DNA of 15,728 nucleotides, from the NCBI GenBank assembly GCA_013814015.1, contig JACCQS010000320.1, positions 1 to 15,728 on the forward strand. Reading direction: 5' to 3'. The DNA is from Geodermatophilaceae bacterium (lineage in GTDB: Bacteria; Actinomycetota; Actinomycetes; Mycobacteriales; Geodermatophilaceae). The notes under the pieces were generated by a model that made no database searches, was not told the DNA's origin, and worked only from the letters and a program-made list of their open reading frames with translations. Below, one piece after another: positions 6,707 to 13,475 of the stretch. Position 1 is the first letter of the stretch; each line of letters opens with the position of its first letter. The position numbers and the translations under genes were made by a program.

Positions 6707-7543
6707 TCAGTCACGCACGCTCGTCCTGGCCAGCGAACCGTCCTGGTAGTACACGGCGCACCGGATCTGGACGCCCACCGCTGGGTCGTACTCGTCGACC
6801 GGCGGAGAAGTCACGCTGTAATCGATTCCCGCTTCGGGCGGCTGTGGAACGTAGTCGGCGAAGGCCTCGCGGCACGTGTCCAAGGCGCTGGCCAGGCGCG
6901 GCGGGTCATCGAAGGGATGCAGGGGATTGGGACCGTAATCGATGACGACTCCGGTGTATTCGGCGTCATGAGGCTGAGTGCAGGGCACCATCGCGAATCC
7001 CTCGAGGAGCAGACAGGTCCGGTATTCGGCAGCCGGCGTGCGGGAGAAGGCGCCCTCCATCGGTCCCGGTGCCGGACGAAGCGCCTCGGCGCCGTAGGTC
7101 ACGACGCAGTACGCCCACCGGGCACCGAGTGACCACTGGGTGTCAGTCGGCGTGAAGAAGGTCGTCTGGACGAAGGGCGTCTCCACCGATTCGGCGCCGA
7201 GAAAGTCGTCCAACGCACCGTCGGTGCATTCCGGGCTGAGAACGTCTTCCACATCGCCGCGCTCGAAGGTGCTCAGCGGATCGTCGCCCAGCGCGGTCAG
7301 ATCCGGGGTCGCGAACACCTGTGCGGTGTAGGCCGGGTCATCGCAGGGAACCCGGTCGACAAAGATCGTCAGCTTCTCCACATCGCTGCCGGGTAGCGCA
7401 AGACATGTCCCCAGGACCGGCGGGTCCGGCACCGGATCAGCGGACCGTGACACACCCGGCACCACCGTGGTGCACGCCGACAACAGAACGAAAGCGGCGA
7501 TGGCCGTACCCACCGCGCGTCGGGTGGGGGTCGGCGTCCTCAT
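6707..7543 (-). CDS. Lipoprotein with septum-formation-like domains (first of a tandem pair next to dop)
   Basis: This is a predicted secreted lipoprotein of 278 residues. The n-region MRTPTPTRR is followed by a hydrophobic segment and the lipobox LSAC with acceptor Cys24. The mature part has paired Cys and motifs typical of the actinobacterial Septum_form family: a VGxC-like LGTC, VPCDDP, W-x-x-GARWAYCVV, VPCTQPHDAEYTG and IRCAVYY. These suggest two related half-domains held by disulfides outside the membrane. ATG at 7543 is chosen because GAGAGG lies 9 nt before it and it falls 13 nt past the upstream stop. An in-frame ATG at 7564 would overlap the upstream gene and lacks a Shine-Dalgarno. 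It shares architecture with the next gene upstream. The role is unknown; the family name derives from a proposed link to septation. Confidence 0.8.
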   Translation of the reverse strand: MRTPTPTRRAVGTAIAAFVLLSACTTVVPGVSRSADPVPDPPVLGTCLALPGSDVEKLTIFVDRVPCDDPAYTAQVFATPDLTALGDDPLSTFERGDVEDVLSPECTDGALDDFLGAESVETPFVQTTFFTPTDTQWSLGARWAYCVVTYGAEALRPAPGPMEGAFSRTPAAEYRTCLLLEGFAMVPCTQPHDAEYTGVVIDYGPNPLHPFDDPPRLASALDTCREAFADYVPQPPEAGIDYSVTSPPVDEYDPAVGVQIRCAVYYQDGSLARTSVRD

Positions 7544-7556
7544 GCTCCATGACCTC

Positions 7557-8510
7557 TCACGCATCGACAGCGCTGCCGCTCGTACGGCGGCCGCCGCTGT
7601 CGAGGATGACGCATCCGACCTCGGGATAGATCACCCAATCCGCTTCGGTTGGCAGGTAGACCCCAGCGGCGTAGCCGTTCGGGACGCCCCTCTCGAGGTA
7701 GTCGGTCACCTCGTCTCTGCATGCGTCCAACAACGGCTGCCCGGAGAGCGGGTCGGCTGGATACGGAGTCCCCTGCTCGGCGTCGACGTAGTCGCCGGTG
7801 GGTTCGGCCTCGTGCGGTTGGCTGCAGGGCACCACGTCGTAGACGAGCATCGGGCCGAACCAGCACTCCCGGTAGGCGTCTGCGTCGGGACCTCGCATCG
7901 CTTGCGACATTGCTCCTGGGGCGTTCGCGCCCTCCAAGAGTCCGATCCGGTACTCCACGACGCAGGCAACCCAGCGGGCGCCGGCCTCCCAGGCCGCCCT
8001 CTTCGGCAGGTAGGCATGGGCGTCGGCCAGCACGTTGTCCTGATCGCGAGCGCCCAGGTAGTTCTTGGCGAGCAGGTAGTACCCACAGCCCTCGTCGCTG
8101 TAGAGCAGGTCTCCCCAGACATCCGAGTTCAGGTCGTCGTCGGTCGGATAGTCGCCGCCCAAGCTGACCGGAACGTCCACGACCTTGGCGATCTCGCCTC
8201 CGTGCGGCTGCGAGCAGGAAAGCGTGGCCGGTGGTCCCAGCGGCCCGGTCCCTCCGCGCACCGTGTCCAGGCAGCTGCCTACTTCCGGGGGCTGCACCTG
8301 CTCGAAGACCGCGAGAGCCTCCCCGCGCTCCCCGGTCGGCGCCGAGGCCTGGCCAGTCACCGTGGACATGCAGGCCGTCGTCAGTGCGGCGACAGTGATC
8401 GGCAAGGCCAGCAACCGCACTCTGGTCCGATAGCCGGTCACTCCCAACAGGAGCGAGCCGGTCACTCCCAACAGGAGCGAGCTGGATCGGCCACGGTTCG
8501 CTGGACGCAC
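7557..8510 (-). CDS. Lipoprotein with septum-formation-like domains (second of the pair, next to mpa)
   Basis: This is a predicted lipoprotein of up to 317 residues and a paralogue of the downstream neighbour. The signal segment RLLALPITVAAL leads to a lipobox TTAC. The mature part has VGSC, LSCSQPHGGE, WEAGARWVACVVEYRIG, VVPCSQPHEAEPTGDYV and a C-terminal VGCVI, again two related half-domains with paired Cys. The start is uncertain. GTG at 8510 lies 7 nt after the mpa stop, without a clear Shine-Dalgarno. Three internal GTG codons, two in a 24-bp tandem duplication and one just before RLLAL, would give a more usual signal peptide length. The family is envelope-associated; why it sits between mpa and dop is not explained by known Pup biology. 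Confidence 0.75.
   Translation of the reverse strand: MRPANRGRSSSLLLGVTGSLLLGVTGYRTRVRLLALPITVAALTTACMSTVTGQASAPTGERGEALAVFEQVQPPEVGSCLDTVRGGTGPLGPPATLSCSQPHGGEIAKVVDVPVSLGGDYPTDDDLNSDVWGDLLYSDEGCGYYLLAKNYLGARDQDNVLADAHAYLPKRAAWEAGARWVACVVEYRIGLLEGANAPGAMSQAMRGPDADAYRECWFGPMLVYDVVPCSQPHEAEPTGDYVDAEQGTPYPADPLSGQPLLDACRDEVTDYLERGVPNGYAAGVYLPTEADWVIYPEVGCVILDSGGRRTSGSAVDA
8433..8480 (-). repeat. Perfect 24-bp tandem duplication (two copies)
   Basis: Positions 8433-8456 and 8457-8480 are identical, and 2 further bases match before the identity ends. In the lipoprotein frame each copy encodes the octapeptide SLLLGVTG (register arbitrary), so the length is a multiple of three and the frame is kept. 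It lies between the earliest possible start and the signal peptide core, and it contains two GTG codons that could act as starts. Confidence 0.95.
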
Positions 8511-8516
8511 GACCCG

Positions 8517-10292
8517 CTACAGGTATTGCCCGGTGTTGGTCGCAGTGTCGATCGCCCGTCCAGAGTCGCTCCCCTTGCCCGAGATGAGCGTACGGATGTA
8601 AACGATCCGCTCGCCTTTCTTGCCCGAGATGCGGGCCCAGTCGTCCGGGTTCGTGGTGTTGGGCAGATCCTCGTTCTCCTTGAACTCATCGATGCACGCG
8701 GACATGAGATGTCCGATCCGTACGCCGCGAGCGCCGGACTCGAGATGATCCTTGATCGCCATCTTCTTGGCCCTGTCGACGATGTTCTGGATCATCGCGC
8801 CGGAGTTGAAGTCCTTGAAGTAGAGGACCTCCTTGTCACCGTTGGCGTAGGTGACCTCGAGGAAGCGGTTCTCCTCGAGCTCGGCGTACATCCGCTCGAC
8901 GGCTCCCTGGATCATCGCCGCGACCGTGGCGTCCGGGTTGCCGCCGTGCTCGCCGAGGTCGTCGTCGTGGATCGGAACGGTCGTCGTGAGGTATTTGGTG
9001 AAGATGTCCCGGGCGGCCTCGGCATCGGGGCGCTCGATCTTGATCTTCACGTCCAGCCGGCCGGGCCGCAGGATGGCCGGGTCGATCATGTCCTCGCGGT
9101 TGGAGGCGCCGATCACGATCACGTTCTCCAAGCCCTCGACGCCGTCGATCTCGGAGAGCAGCTGAGGCACGATCGTGTTCTCGACGTCGGAGGAGACCCC
9201 CGAACCGCGGGTACGGAAGATCGAGTCCATCTCGTCGAAGAACACGATGACCGGCGTGCCCTCGCTGGCTTTCTCCCGAGCGCGCTGGAAGACCAGCCGG
9301 ATGTGCCGTTCGGTCTCCCCGACGTACTTGTTCAACAGCTCGGGGCCCTTGATGTTCAGGAAGAATGACCGGCCCTCGCCCTCGCCGCGCTCGGCGGCGA
9401 TCTGCTTGGCCAGCGAGTTCGCCACGGCCTTGGCGATCAGCGTCTTCCCGCAGCCCGGCGGGCCGTAGAGCAGGATGCCCTTCGGTGGGCGCAGCTCGTA
9501 CTCGCGGAACAGCTCGGAGTGCAGGAACGGCAGCTCGACGGCATCGCGGATCTGCTCGATCTGACGGGCCAGTCCGCCGATGTCGCCGTAGTCGATGTCG
9601 GGGACCTCCTCGAGGATCAGCTCCTCGACCTCGCTCTTGGGGATGCGCTCATAGGCATATCCCGAGCGCGACTCCAGCAGCAGCGAGTCACCGACCCGCA
9701 GCGGCGCTTCACGCAGGGTCTCAGCGAGGTAGACGACGCGTTCCTCGTCGGTGTGTCCGATCACCAACGCGCGGGCCGGAATGCCCTCGACCGGCTGCAG
9801 GATCTCCTTGAGCATCACCACGTCGCCGGCTCGCTCGAAGCCAGTCGCGGCAACGATGTTCATCGCCTCGTTGAGCATGACCTCTTGACCGTGCAGGAGT
9901 TCGTCCATCTCCACGTTGGGCGATACCGATACCCGCAACTTACGACCACCGGTGAAGATGTCGACGGTGTCCTCGTCGTGCCGGTTCAGGAAGATGCCGT
10001 ACCCGCTCGGCGGCTGGGCCAGGCGGTCGACCTCCTCGCGAAGGGTGAGCAGCTGCTCGCGGGCCTCGCGAAGGGTGTCGGCCAGCCGGTCATTGCGCTC
10101 GGAGAGGAAGCTCGCCCGGCCCTCTGCCTCGGCCAGCCGCTCCTCCAGTGCCCGTGTCTGTCGCGGGCCTTCGGTGACCCTGCGCCGCAGCGCGGTCACT
10201 TCCTCTTCCAGGAAGGAGACCTGGCTGACCAGGCTGGCCACGTCGCGTTCGCGGCGCGCTCGCGAGGCCGGTGTCCCGTCGCTGTCCGTCAT
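8517..10292 (-). CDS. mpa: Proteasome-activating AAA+ ATPase Mpa/ARC
   Basis: This is the hexameric ring ATPase that recognises pupylated proteins, unfolds them and threads them into the 20S core. From the ATG at 10292 it has 591 residues. A heptad-like coiled coil (about 15-92, e.g. VSFLEEEVTALRRRV) binds Pup. OB-type interdomains follow (about 95-230). The AAA domain has Walker A GPPGCGKT (277-284), Walker B VIVFFDE (348-354), KYVGETE and the RPGRLD arginine-finger region (409-414). The protein ends in GQYL, the tail that inserts in PrcA pockets. The start is fixed by GGAGGTGA at 10298-10305 with a 5-nt gap; an in-frame ATG at 10319 has no such site. It is the first gene of the minus-strand locus, and the lipoprotein gene begins 6 nt after its stop. 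Confidence 0.97.
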   Translation of the reverse strand: MTDSDGTPASRARRERDVASLVSQVSFLEEEVTALRRRVTEGPRQTRALEERLAEAEGRASFLSERNDRLADTLREAREQLLTLREEVDRLAQPPSGYGIFLNRHDEDTVDIFTGGRKLRVSVSPNVEMDELLHGQEVMLNEAMNIVAATGFERAGDVVMLKEILQPVEGIPARALVIGHTDEERVVYLAETLREAPLRVGDSLLLESRSGYAYERIPKSEVEELILEEVPDIDYGDIGGLARQIEQIRDAVELPFLHSELFREYELRPPKGILLYGPPGCGKTLIAKAVANSLAKQIAAERGEGEGRSFFLNIKGPELLNKYVGETERHIRLVFQRAREKASEGTPVIVFFDEMDSIFRTRGSGVSSDVENTIVPQLLSEIDGVEGLENVIVIGASNREDMIDPAILRPGRLDVKIKIERPDAEAARDIFTKYLTTTVPIHDDDLGEHGGNPDATVAAMIQGAVERMYAELEENRFLEVTYANGDKEVLYFKDFNSGAMIQNIVDRAKKMAIKDHLESGARGVRIGHLMSACIDEFKENEDLPNTTNPDDWARISGKKGERIVYIRTLISGKGSDSGRAIDTATNTGQYL

Positions 10293-10333
10293 GGCGCTCA
10301 CCTCCGCCCACGTTCTCACTCGGCCGTTTGGGA

Positions 10334-10361
10334 TTGGCTTGCCGAGAGGTCAGGGTATACA
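10334..10361 (+). promoter_or_regulatory. possible promoter in the mpa / oxidoreductase divergent spacer
   Basis: The 133-bp spacer (10293-10425) must carry promoters for both mpa and the oxidoreductase. On the plus strand TTGGCT (10334-10339) and TATACA (10356-10361) are 16 bp apart and could serve the oxidoreductase, placing +1 near 10368. On the opposite strand the same area reads TATACCCT, so mpa could use an overlapping -10. Neither match is strong, and the assignment is tentative. Confidence 0.28.
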
Positions 10362-10425
10362 CGGTTTGGGTTGCAGCGATGTGACGCGCGCGGGAATCGG
10401 CTTGCACTGGAGGTGTCTGGCTGTC

Positions 10426-11430
10426 ATGTCAGCGGAACTGACGTTCGGGTATGCGGCTATGTTGGAGCAGTTCGCTCCTGGGGAGGCGGTAGCGCTCACG
10501 GCGCTGGCCGAGGAGCACGGTTTCTCCGGCTGCATGGCCGCCGACCATTTCCAACCGTGGGTTCCGCAGCAGGGCCAGGCGTCCTTCGTCTGGTCGGTGC
10601 TCGCGGCGGTCGGTGAACGTACGAGCGGTGACTTCGGGCCCGGCGTGACCTGTCCCTCGTTCCGCTTCCATCCGGCACTGATCGCGCAGGCCGCGGCCAC
10701 GTTGGAGTCCATGTATCCCGGCCGGTCCTGGTTGGGCGTCGGCTCGGGTGAGGCACTGAACGAGCACATCATCGCCGGCTACTGGCCCGAGGCCGGCGAA
10801 CGATCCCGGCGGATGTTCGAGGCGATCGAGGTGATCAACAAGCTTTTCACCGCCTCCCTGGCCGGCAAGGACGTCAAGCACGACGGCGAGTTCTTCAAGC
10901 TGGAGACCACCCGGTTGTGGACCATGCCGGACAAGGTGCCGCCGATCCTGGTTGCCACGGCCGGTCCGATCAACGCCAAGAAGACCGGAAAGTTCGCCGA
11001 CGGGATCATCACCGTCGGCGCGCCGCTGGAGAAGGTCGAGGGGCTGTTCGCGAAGTTCGCCGAAGGAGCGCGGGAGGCCGGGAAGGACCCCGAATCGATG
11101 CCGAAAGTTCTGCAGCTGCACATGAGTTGGGCCGACACGGACGAGCAGGCCCTGACCAACGCCATGACCGAGTGGCCCAATGGTGGGATGAAGTTCGGAA
11201 AGGCCGACATCCGATCACCGCTGGACTTCGAGCAGATGGCCAAGCTGGTCCGACCAGAGGACTTCGAGGGCCGGATGGTCATCTCCGCCGATCCCGACGA
11301 GCACCGGGCATACATCCAGCGGTTCGTCGATCTCGGCTTCGACCGGGTCTATCTGCACAACGTCGGCCGCAATCAGAAGGAATGGATCAAGACCTTCGGC
11401 CGCGACGTGCTGCCCAAGATCACCCGCTGA
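10426..11430 (+). CDS. F420-dependent LLM-class oxidoreductase, glucose-6-phosphate dehydrogenase-like
   Basis: This is a luciferase-like (beta/alpha)8 barrel enzyme expected to use cofactor F420. The 334-residue product resembles mycobacterial Fgd1. ADHFQPW (39-45) holds the His that stacks on F420 (His41 here). GVGSGEALNE contains Glu109, at the same position as the catalytic Glu of Fgd1. GERT, PSFRFHPALIAQ and VATAGPINAKKTGKFADG also fit the G6PDH-related branch. It starts at ATG 10426; a GGAGG at 10409-10413 is the only nearby Shine-Dalgarno, 12 nt away, which is longer than usual. It diverges from mpa and converges on trmI. The substrate is not certain: residues for phosphate binding were not verified, so it may act on something other than glucose-6-phosphate. 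Confidence 0.88.
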   Translation: MSAELTFGYAAMLEQFAPGEAVALTALAEEHGFSGCMAADHFQPWVPQQGQASFVWSVLAAVGERTSGDFGPGVTCPSFRFHPALIAQAAATLESMYPGRSWLGVGSGEALNEHIIAGYWPEAGERSRRMFEAIEVINKLFTASLAGKDVKHDGEFFKLETTRLWTMPDKVPPILVATAGPINAKKTGKFADGIITVGAPLEKVEGLFAKFAEGAREAGKDPESMPKVLQLHMSWADTDEQALTNAMTEWPNGGMKFGKADIRSPLDFEQMAKLVRPEDFEGRMVISADPDEHRAYIQRFVDLGFDRVYLHNVGRNQKEWIKTFGRDVLPKITR

Positions 11431-11439
11431 GGGTCGCCG

Positions 11440-11467
11440 TCTGGCGGTTTTGACGTAAACCGCCAGA
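11440..11467. repeat. palindromic element copy 1, possible bidirectional terminator
   Basis: This is a perfect inverted repeat. Arms CTGGCGGTTT and AAACCGCCAG flank the 6-nt centre TGACGT, and flanking T and A extend the pairing to 11 bp. It begins 10 nt after the oxidoreductase stop and would form a stable hairpin in either transcript. No U-tract follows. The same architecture recurs at 11485-11510 and 14162-14187, so it is also a dispersed repeat. Confidence 0.85.
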
Positions 11468-11484
11468 CCAACGCGCTCATCCAT

Positions 11485-11510
11485 CTGGCGGTTTTGACGT
11501 AAACCGTCAG
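11485..11510. repeat. palindromic element copy 2, possible terminator
   Basis: This copy has the same arms and TGACGT centre as copy 1, with a single change (AAACCGTCAG) that leaves a G-U pair in plus-strand RNA but an A-C mismatch in minus-strand RNA. It lies 10 bp before the stop-codon end of trmI on the opposite strand. With copy 1 it fills the gap between the two convergent genes. Confidence 0.85.
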
Positions 11511-11520
11511 GTTTAGGCTT

Positions 11521-12462
11521 CTACTCCGTGGTGGCGGCCTGAGCTGCCTGGTGTTGCTCTTCCTCCGTGCGGGCTCGATTGGCACCGGTCGCCCGCCGCT
11601 GTCGGGTCGGCAGCACCGTCCCGGCGGCCAGTCGTCTGGCGACCACCAGGAAGGCGGTGTGGCCGACCATCCGGTGCTCGGGCCGTACGGCCAGGCCGAC
11701 GACGTGCCAGGGACGTAGCAGCGTCTCGGTGGCCGATGGCTCGGCATAAGAGCCGTCGGCGCGGATGGCCTCGACCAGCATCGACAGCTGGGTGACCGTC
11801 GCCACGTACCCGATCAGCACTCCCCCGGGACGTAGCACGGTGCCGATCGTCGGCAGCAGCTGCCAAGGCTCGAGCATGTCGAGAATCACCCGGTCCACGT
11901 CCGGCTCCTCGACGTCGGCGACCTCGGCGAGATCACCGTGGCGCAGATCCCAGTACGGCGGTTCCACGCCGAAGAAACGGGCCACGTTCGCGCGCGCCAC
12001 CTCGGCGAACTCCGTCCGCCGCTCGTAGGAGATCACCCTCCCGTTCGGGCCGACGGCGCGAAGCAGGGAGCAGGTCAGTGCCCCCGAGCCGGCACCGGCT
12101 TCCAACACGCGCGCACCGGGATGGATGTCGCCCATCATCAGGATCTGCGCGCTGTCCTTTGGATAGATGACCTGAGCACCCCGCGGCATGGAGAGCACAT
12201 AGTCGGCCAGTAGCGGACGCAATGCCAGATAGCCGGTGCCCGAGGTCGACATCACGACGCGGCCCTCGTCGTGACCGATCAGGTCGTCGTGCGAGATGGC
12301 GCCGCGGTGGGTGTGGAAGGACTTGCCGGGTTCCAGGACGACGGTGTGTAGCCGGCCCTTCGGGTCGGTCAGTTGGACCCGGTCCCCCACGGCGAAGTGC
12401 CGCCGATCATCGGGAGGAGTCGACGCGGGTAGTGGGCCAGCTTCACCGGGAGTCTCAGACAC
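11521..12462 (-). CDS. trmI: tRNA (adenine-58-N1)-methyltransferase TrmI
   Basis: This is a SAM-dependent enzyme making m1A58 in the T-loop of tRNAs, usually a homotetramer. The 313-residue product has the N-terminal beta domain (FAVGDRVQLTDPKGRLHTVVL, about 23-43) and HTHRGAISHDDLIG. The SAM motif is ARVLEAGAGSGALT (about 117-130). RVILDMLEPW carries the catalytic-region Asp195, and LRPGGVLIGYVATVTQL is a further signature. A basic, Gln-rich tail follows residue 285. It starts with GTG at 12462 without a Shine-Dalgarno; TAGCAT lies 7 nt before it, which suggests a leaderless transcript. It diverges from the RecB-like gene across 74 bp. In actinobacteria trmI is often found close to the mpa end of the proteasome locus, as here. 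Confidence 0.95.
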   Translation of the reverse strand: MSETPGEAGPLPASTPPDDRRHFAVGDRVQLTDPKGRLHTVVLEPGKSFHTHRGAISHDDLIGHDEGRVVMSTSGTGYLALRPLLADYVLSMPRGAQVIYPKDSAQILMMGDIHPGARVLEAGAGSGALTCSLLRAVGPNGRVISYERRTEFAEVARANVARFFGVEPPYWDLRHGDLAEVADVEEPDVDRVILDMLEPWQLLPTIGTVLRPGGVLIGYVATVTQLSMLVEAIRADGSYAEPSATETLLRPWHVVGLAVRPEHRMVGHTAFLVVARRLAAGTVLPTRQRRATGANRARTEEEQHQAAQAATTE

Positions 12463-12469
12463 CGGCAGG

Positions 12470-12475
12470 ATGCTA
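12470..12475 (-). promoter_or_regulatory. -10 element (TAGCAT) for a leaderless trmI transcript
   Basis: The minus strand reads TAGCAT, then 7 nt (CCTGCCG), then the GTG of trmI. It fits TANNNT at the leaderless spacing, and no Shine-Dalgarno is present. Confidence 0.5.
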
Positions 12476-12524
12476 CGGAGCAGCCGCCTGTGAGTCGCGG
12501 CGGCGGATTGTCGGTGGCCGCGCC

Positions 12525-12530
12525 TACCCT
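12525..12530 (+). promoter_or_regulatory. -10 element (TACCCT) for a leaderless nuclease transcript
   Basis: The plus strand reads TACCCT, then 6 nt (GCGGAT), then GTG at 12537. The hexamer and spacing equal those of dop. The region before the GTG has no Shine-Dalgarno. Together with the trmI element it makes a compact 74-bp divergent promoter region. Confidence 0.5.
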
Positions 12531-12536
12531 GCGGAT

Positions 12537-13475
12537 GTGAGCATTCAGACTGCGCCGTTCAGTGCCGAATCCCGGACCCGGTCGCTGTCGCCCTCCCGCG
12601 CTGCGGACTTCAAGACCTGCCCATTGCTGTACCGGCTCCGCACGATCGATCGGCTACCCCAGCGTCCATCTGCGGCAGCAGCCAGGGGCACCCTGGTGCA
12701 CGCCGTTCTCGAGCGGCTGTACGACCTTCCGGCGGCTGGTCGCACGGTCGAGCAGGCCAAGTCGATGGTGTCCGCTGAGTGGACCAAGCTGCTCGAGGAC
12801 GAGCCCGAACTCCATCAGATCGTCGCCGAACTCCGCGACCGCGCCGCTGCCGAGAGCATCCCGGATCCAGTCAGCACAACGGAGATCGACCCCGTCGATC
12901 AGATCACCGATGGCGACCTGATCGGGCGCTGGCTGAACTCGGCCGCCGGTCTGCTCGACTCCTACTTCACGCTCGAAGATCCGACCCGGATCCAACCCGT
13001 CGGTCGAGAGCTGATGGTCGAGTTCGACCTGGGCGACGGTCCCGTACTTCGCGGGATCATCGACCGGCTGGACGCAACCGCCGACGGCGACCTACGGGTG
13101 GTGGACTACAAGACCGGCGTCACCCCGCGGGAGGCCTTTGAGGCCAAGGCGCTGTTCCAGATGAAGTTCTACGCCCTGGTGCTGTATCGGACGCGCGGGG
13201 TGGTTCCCCGCCAGCTACGGCTGGTCTACCTCGGCGACGAGGACATGCTCAGCTACGCGCCGGAGGCCGACGAGCTCGATCGCTTCGAGGGCACCCTTCG
13301 GGCGATCTGGGCGGCTATCCAGGCAAGTATCGACCGAAAAGAGTTCCGACCCAGCCCCAGCCGGTTGTGCTCGTGGTGTGACTATCAGGCGCTCTGCCCG
13401 GCATGGGGCGGCACCCCGCCGCCCTATCCCGTCGCGGCGATCCCGGTGGACGATCCCGCGCCCGAGCCGGATTGA
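12537..13475 (+). CDS. RecB-family (Cas4-like) nuclease with a probable Fe-S cluster
   Basis: This is a predicted PD-(D/E)XK nuclease of 312 residues, stand-alone, without helicase domains. LSPSRAADFKTCPLLYRL (17-34) holds Cys28. GTLVHAVLERL has His55. GIIDRLD (Asp176) with VVDYKTG (Asp190, Lys192) forms the metal-binding core, and QMKFYALVLY is the QxxxY motif. Cys278, Cys281 and Cys287 near the C-terminus, with Cys28, form the four-cysteine pattern that binds a [4Fe-4S] cluster in AddB/Cas4 relatives. GTG at 12537 is chosen because the protein similarity begins there and a -10-like hexamer stands 6 nt upstream. An earlier start would run into the opposite-strand trmI region. Nearby genes give no CRISPR context, so a general DNA repair or end-processing role is more likely. 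Confidence 0.88.
   Translation: MSIQTAPFSAESRTRSLSPSRAADFKTCPLLYRLRTIDRLPQRPSAAAARGTLVHAVLERLYDLPAAGRTVEQAKSMVSAEWTKLLEDEPELHQIVAELRDRAAAESIPDPVSTTEIDPVDQITDGDLIGRWLNSAAGLLDSYFTLEDPTRIQPVGRELMVEFDLGDGPVLRGIIDRLDATADGDLRVVDYKTGVTPREAFEAKALFQMKFYALVLYRTRGVVPRQLRLVYLGDEDMLSYAPEADELDRFEGTLRAIWAAIQASIDRKEFRPSPSRLCSWCDYQALCPAWGGTPPPYPVAAIPVDDPAPEPD

Noticed and set aside
7467..9368. 633-codon plus-strand open frame opposite the lipoproteins and mpa
   Set aside because: It is antisense to three well-supported genes, has no recognisable domain, and long antisense frames are common in high-GC coding DNA.
10293..10319. Upstream in-frame ATG for mpa at 10319
   Set aside because: No Shine-Dalgarno precedes it, whereas the ATG at 10292 has GGAGGTGA at an ideal distance.
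11440..11510. Two-unit CRISPR-like array
   Set aside because: Only two units, an 18-bp gap, each unit fully palindromic, and a third copy stands alone in a gene; no cas genes are present (the Cas4-like nuclease is of the stand-alone type).
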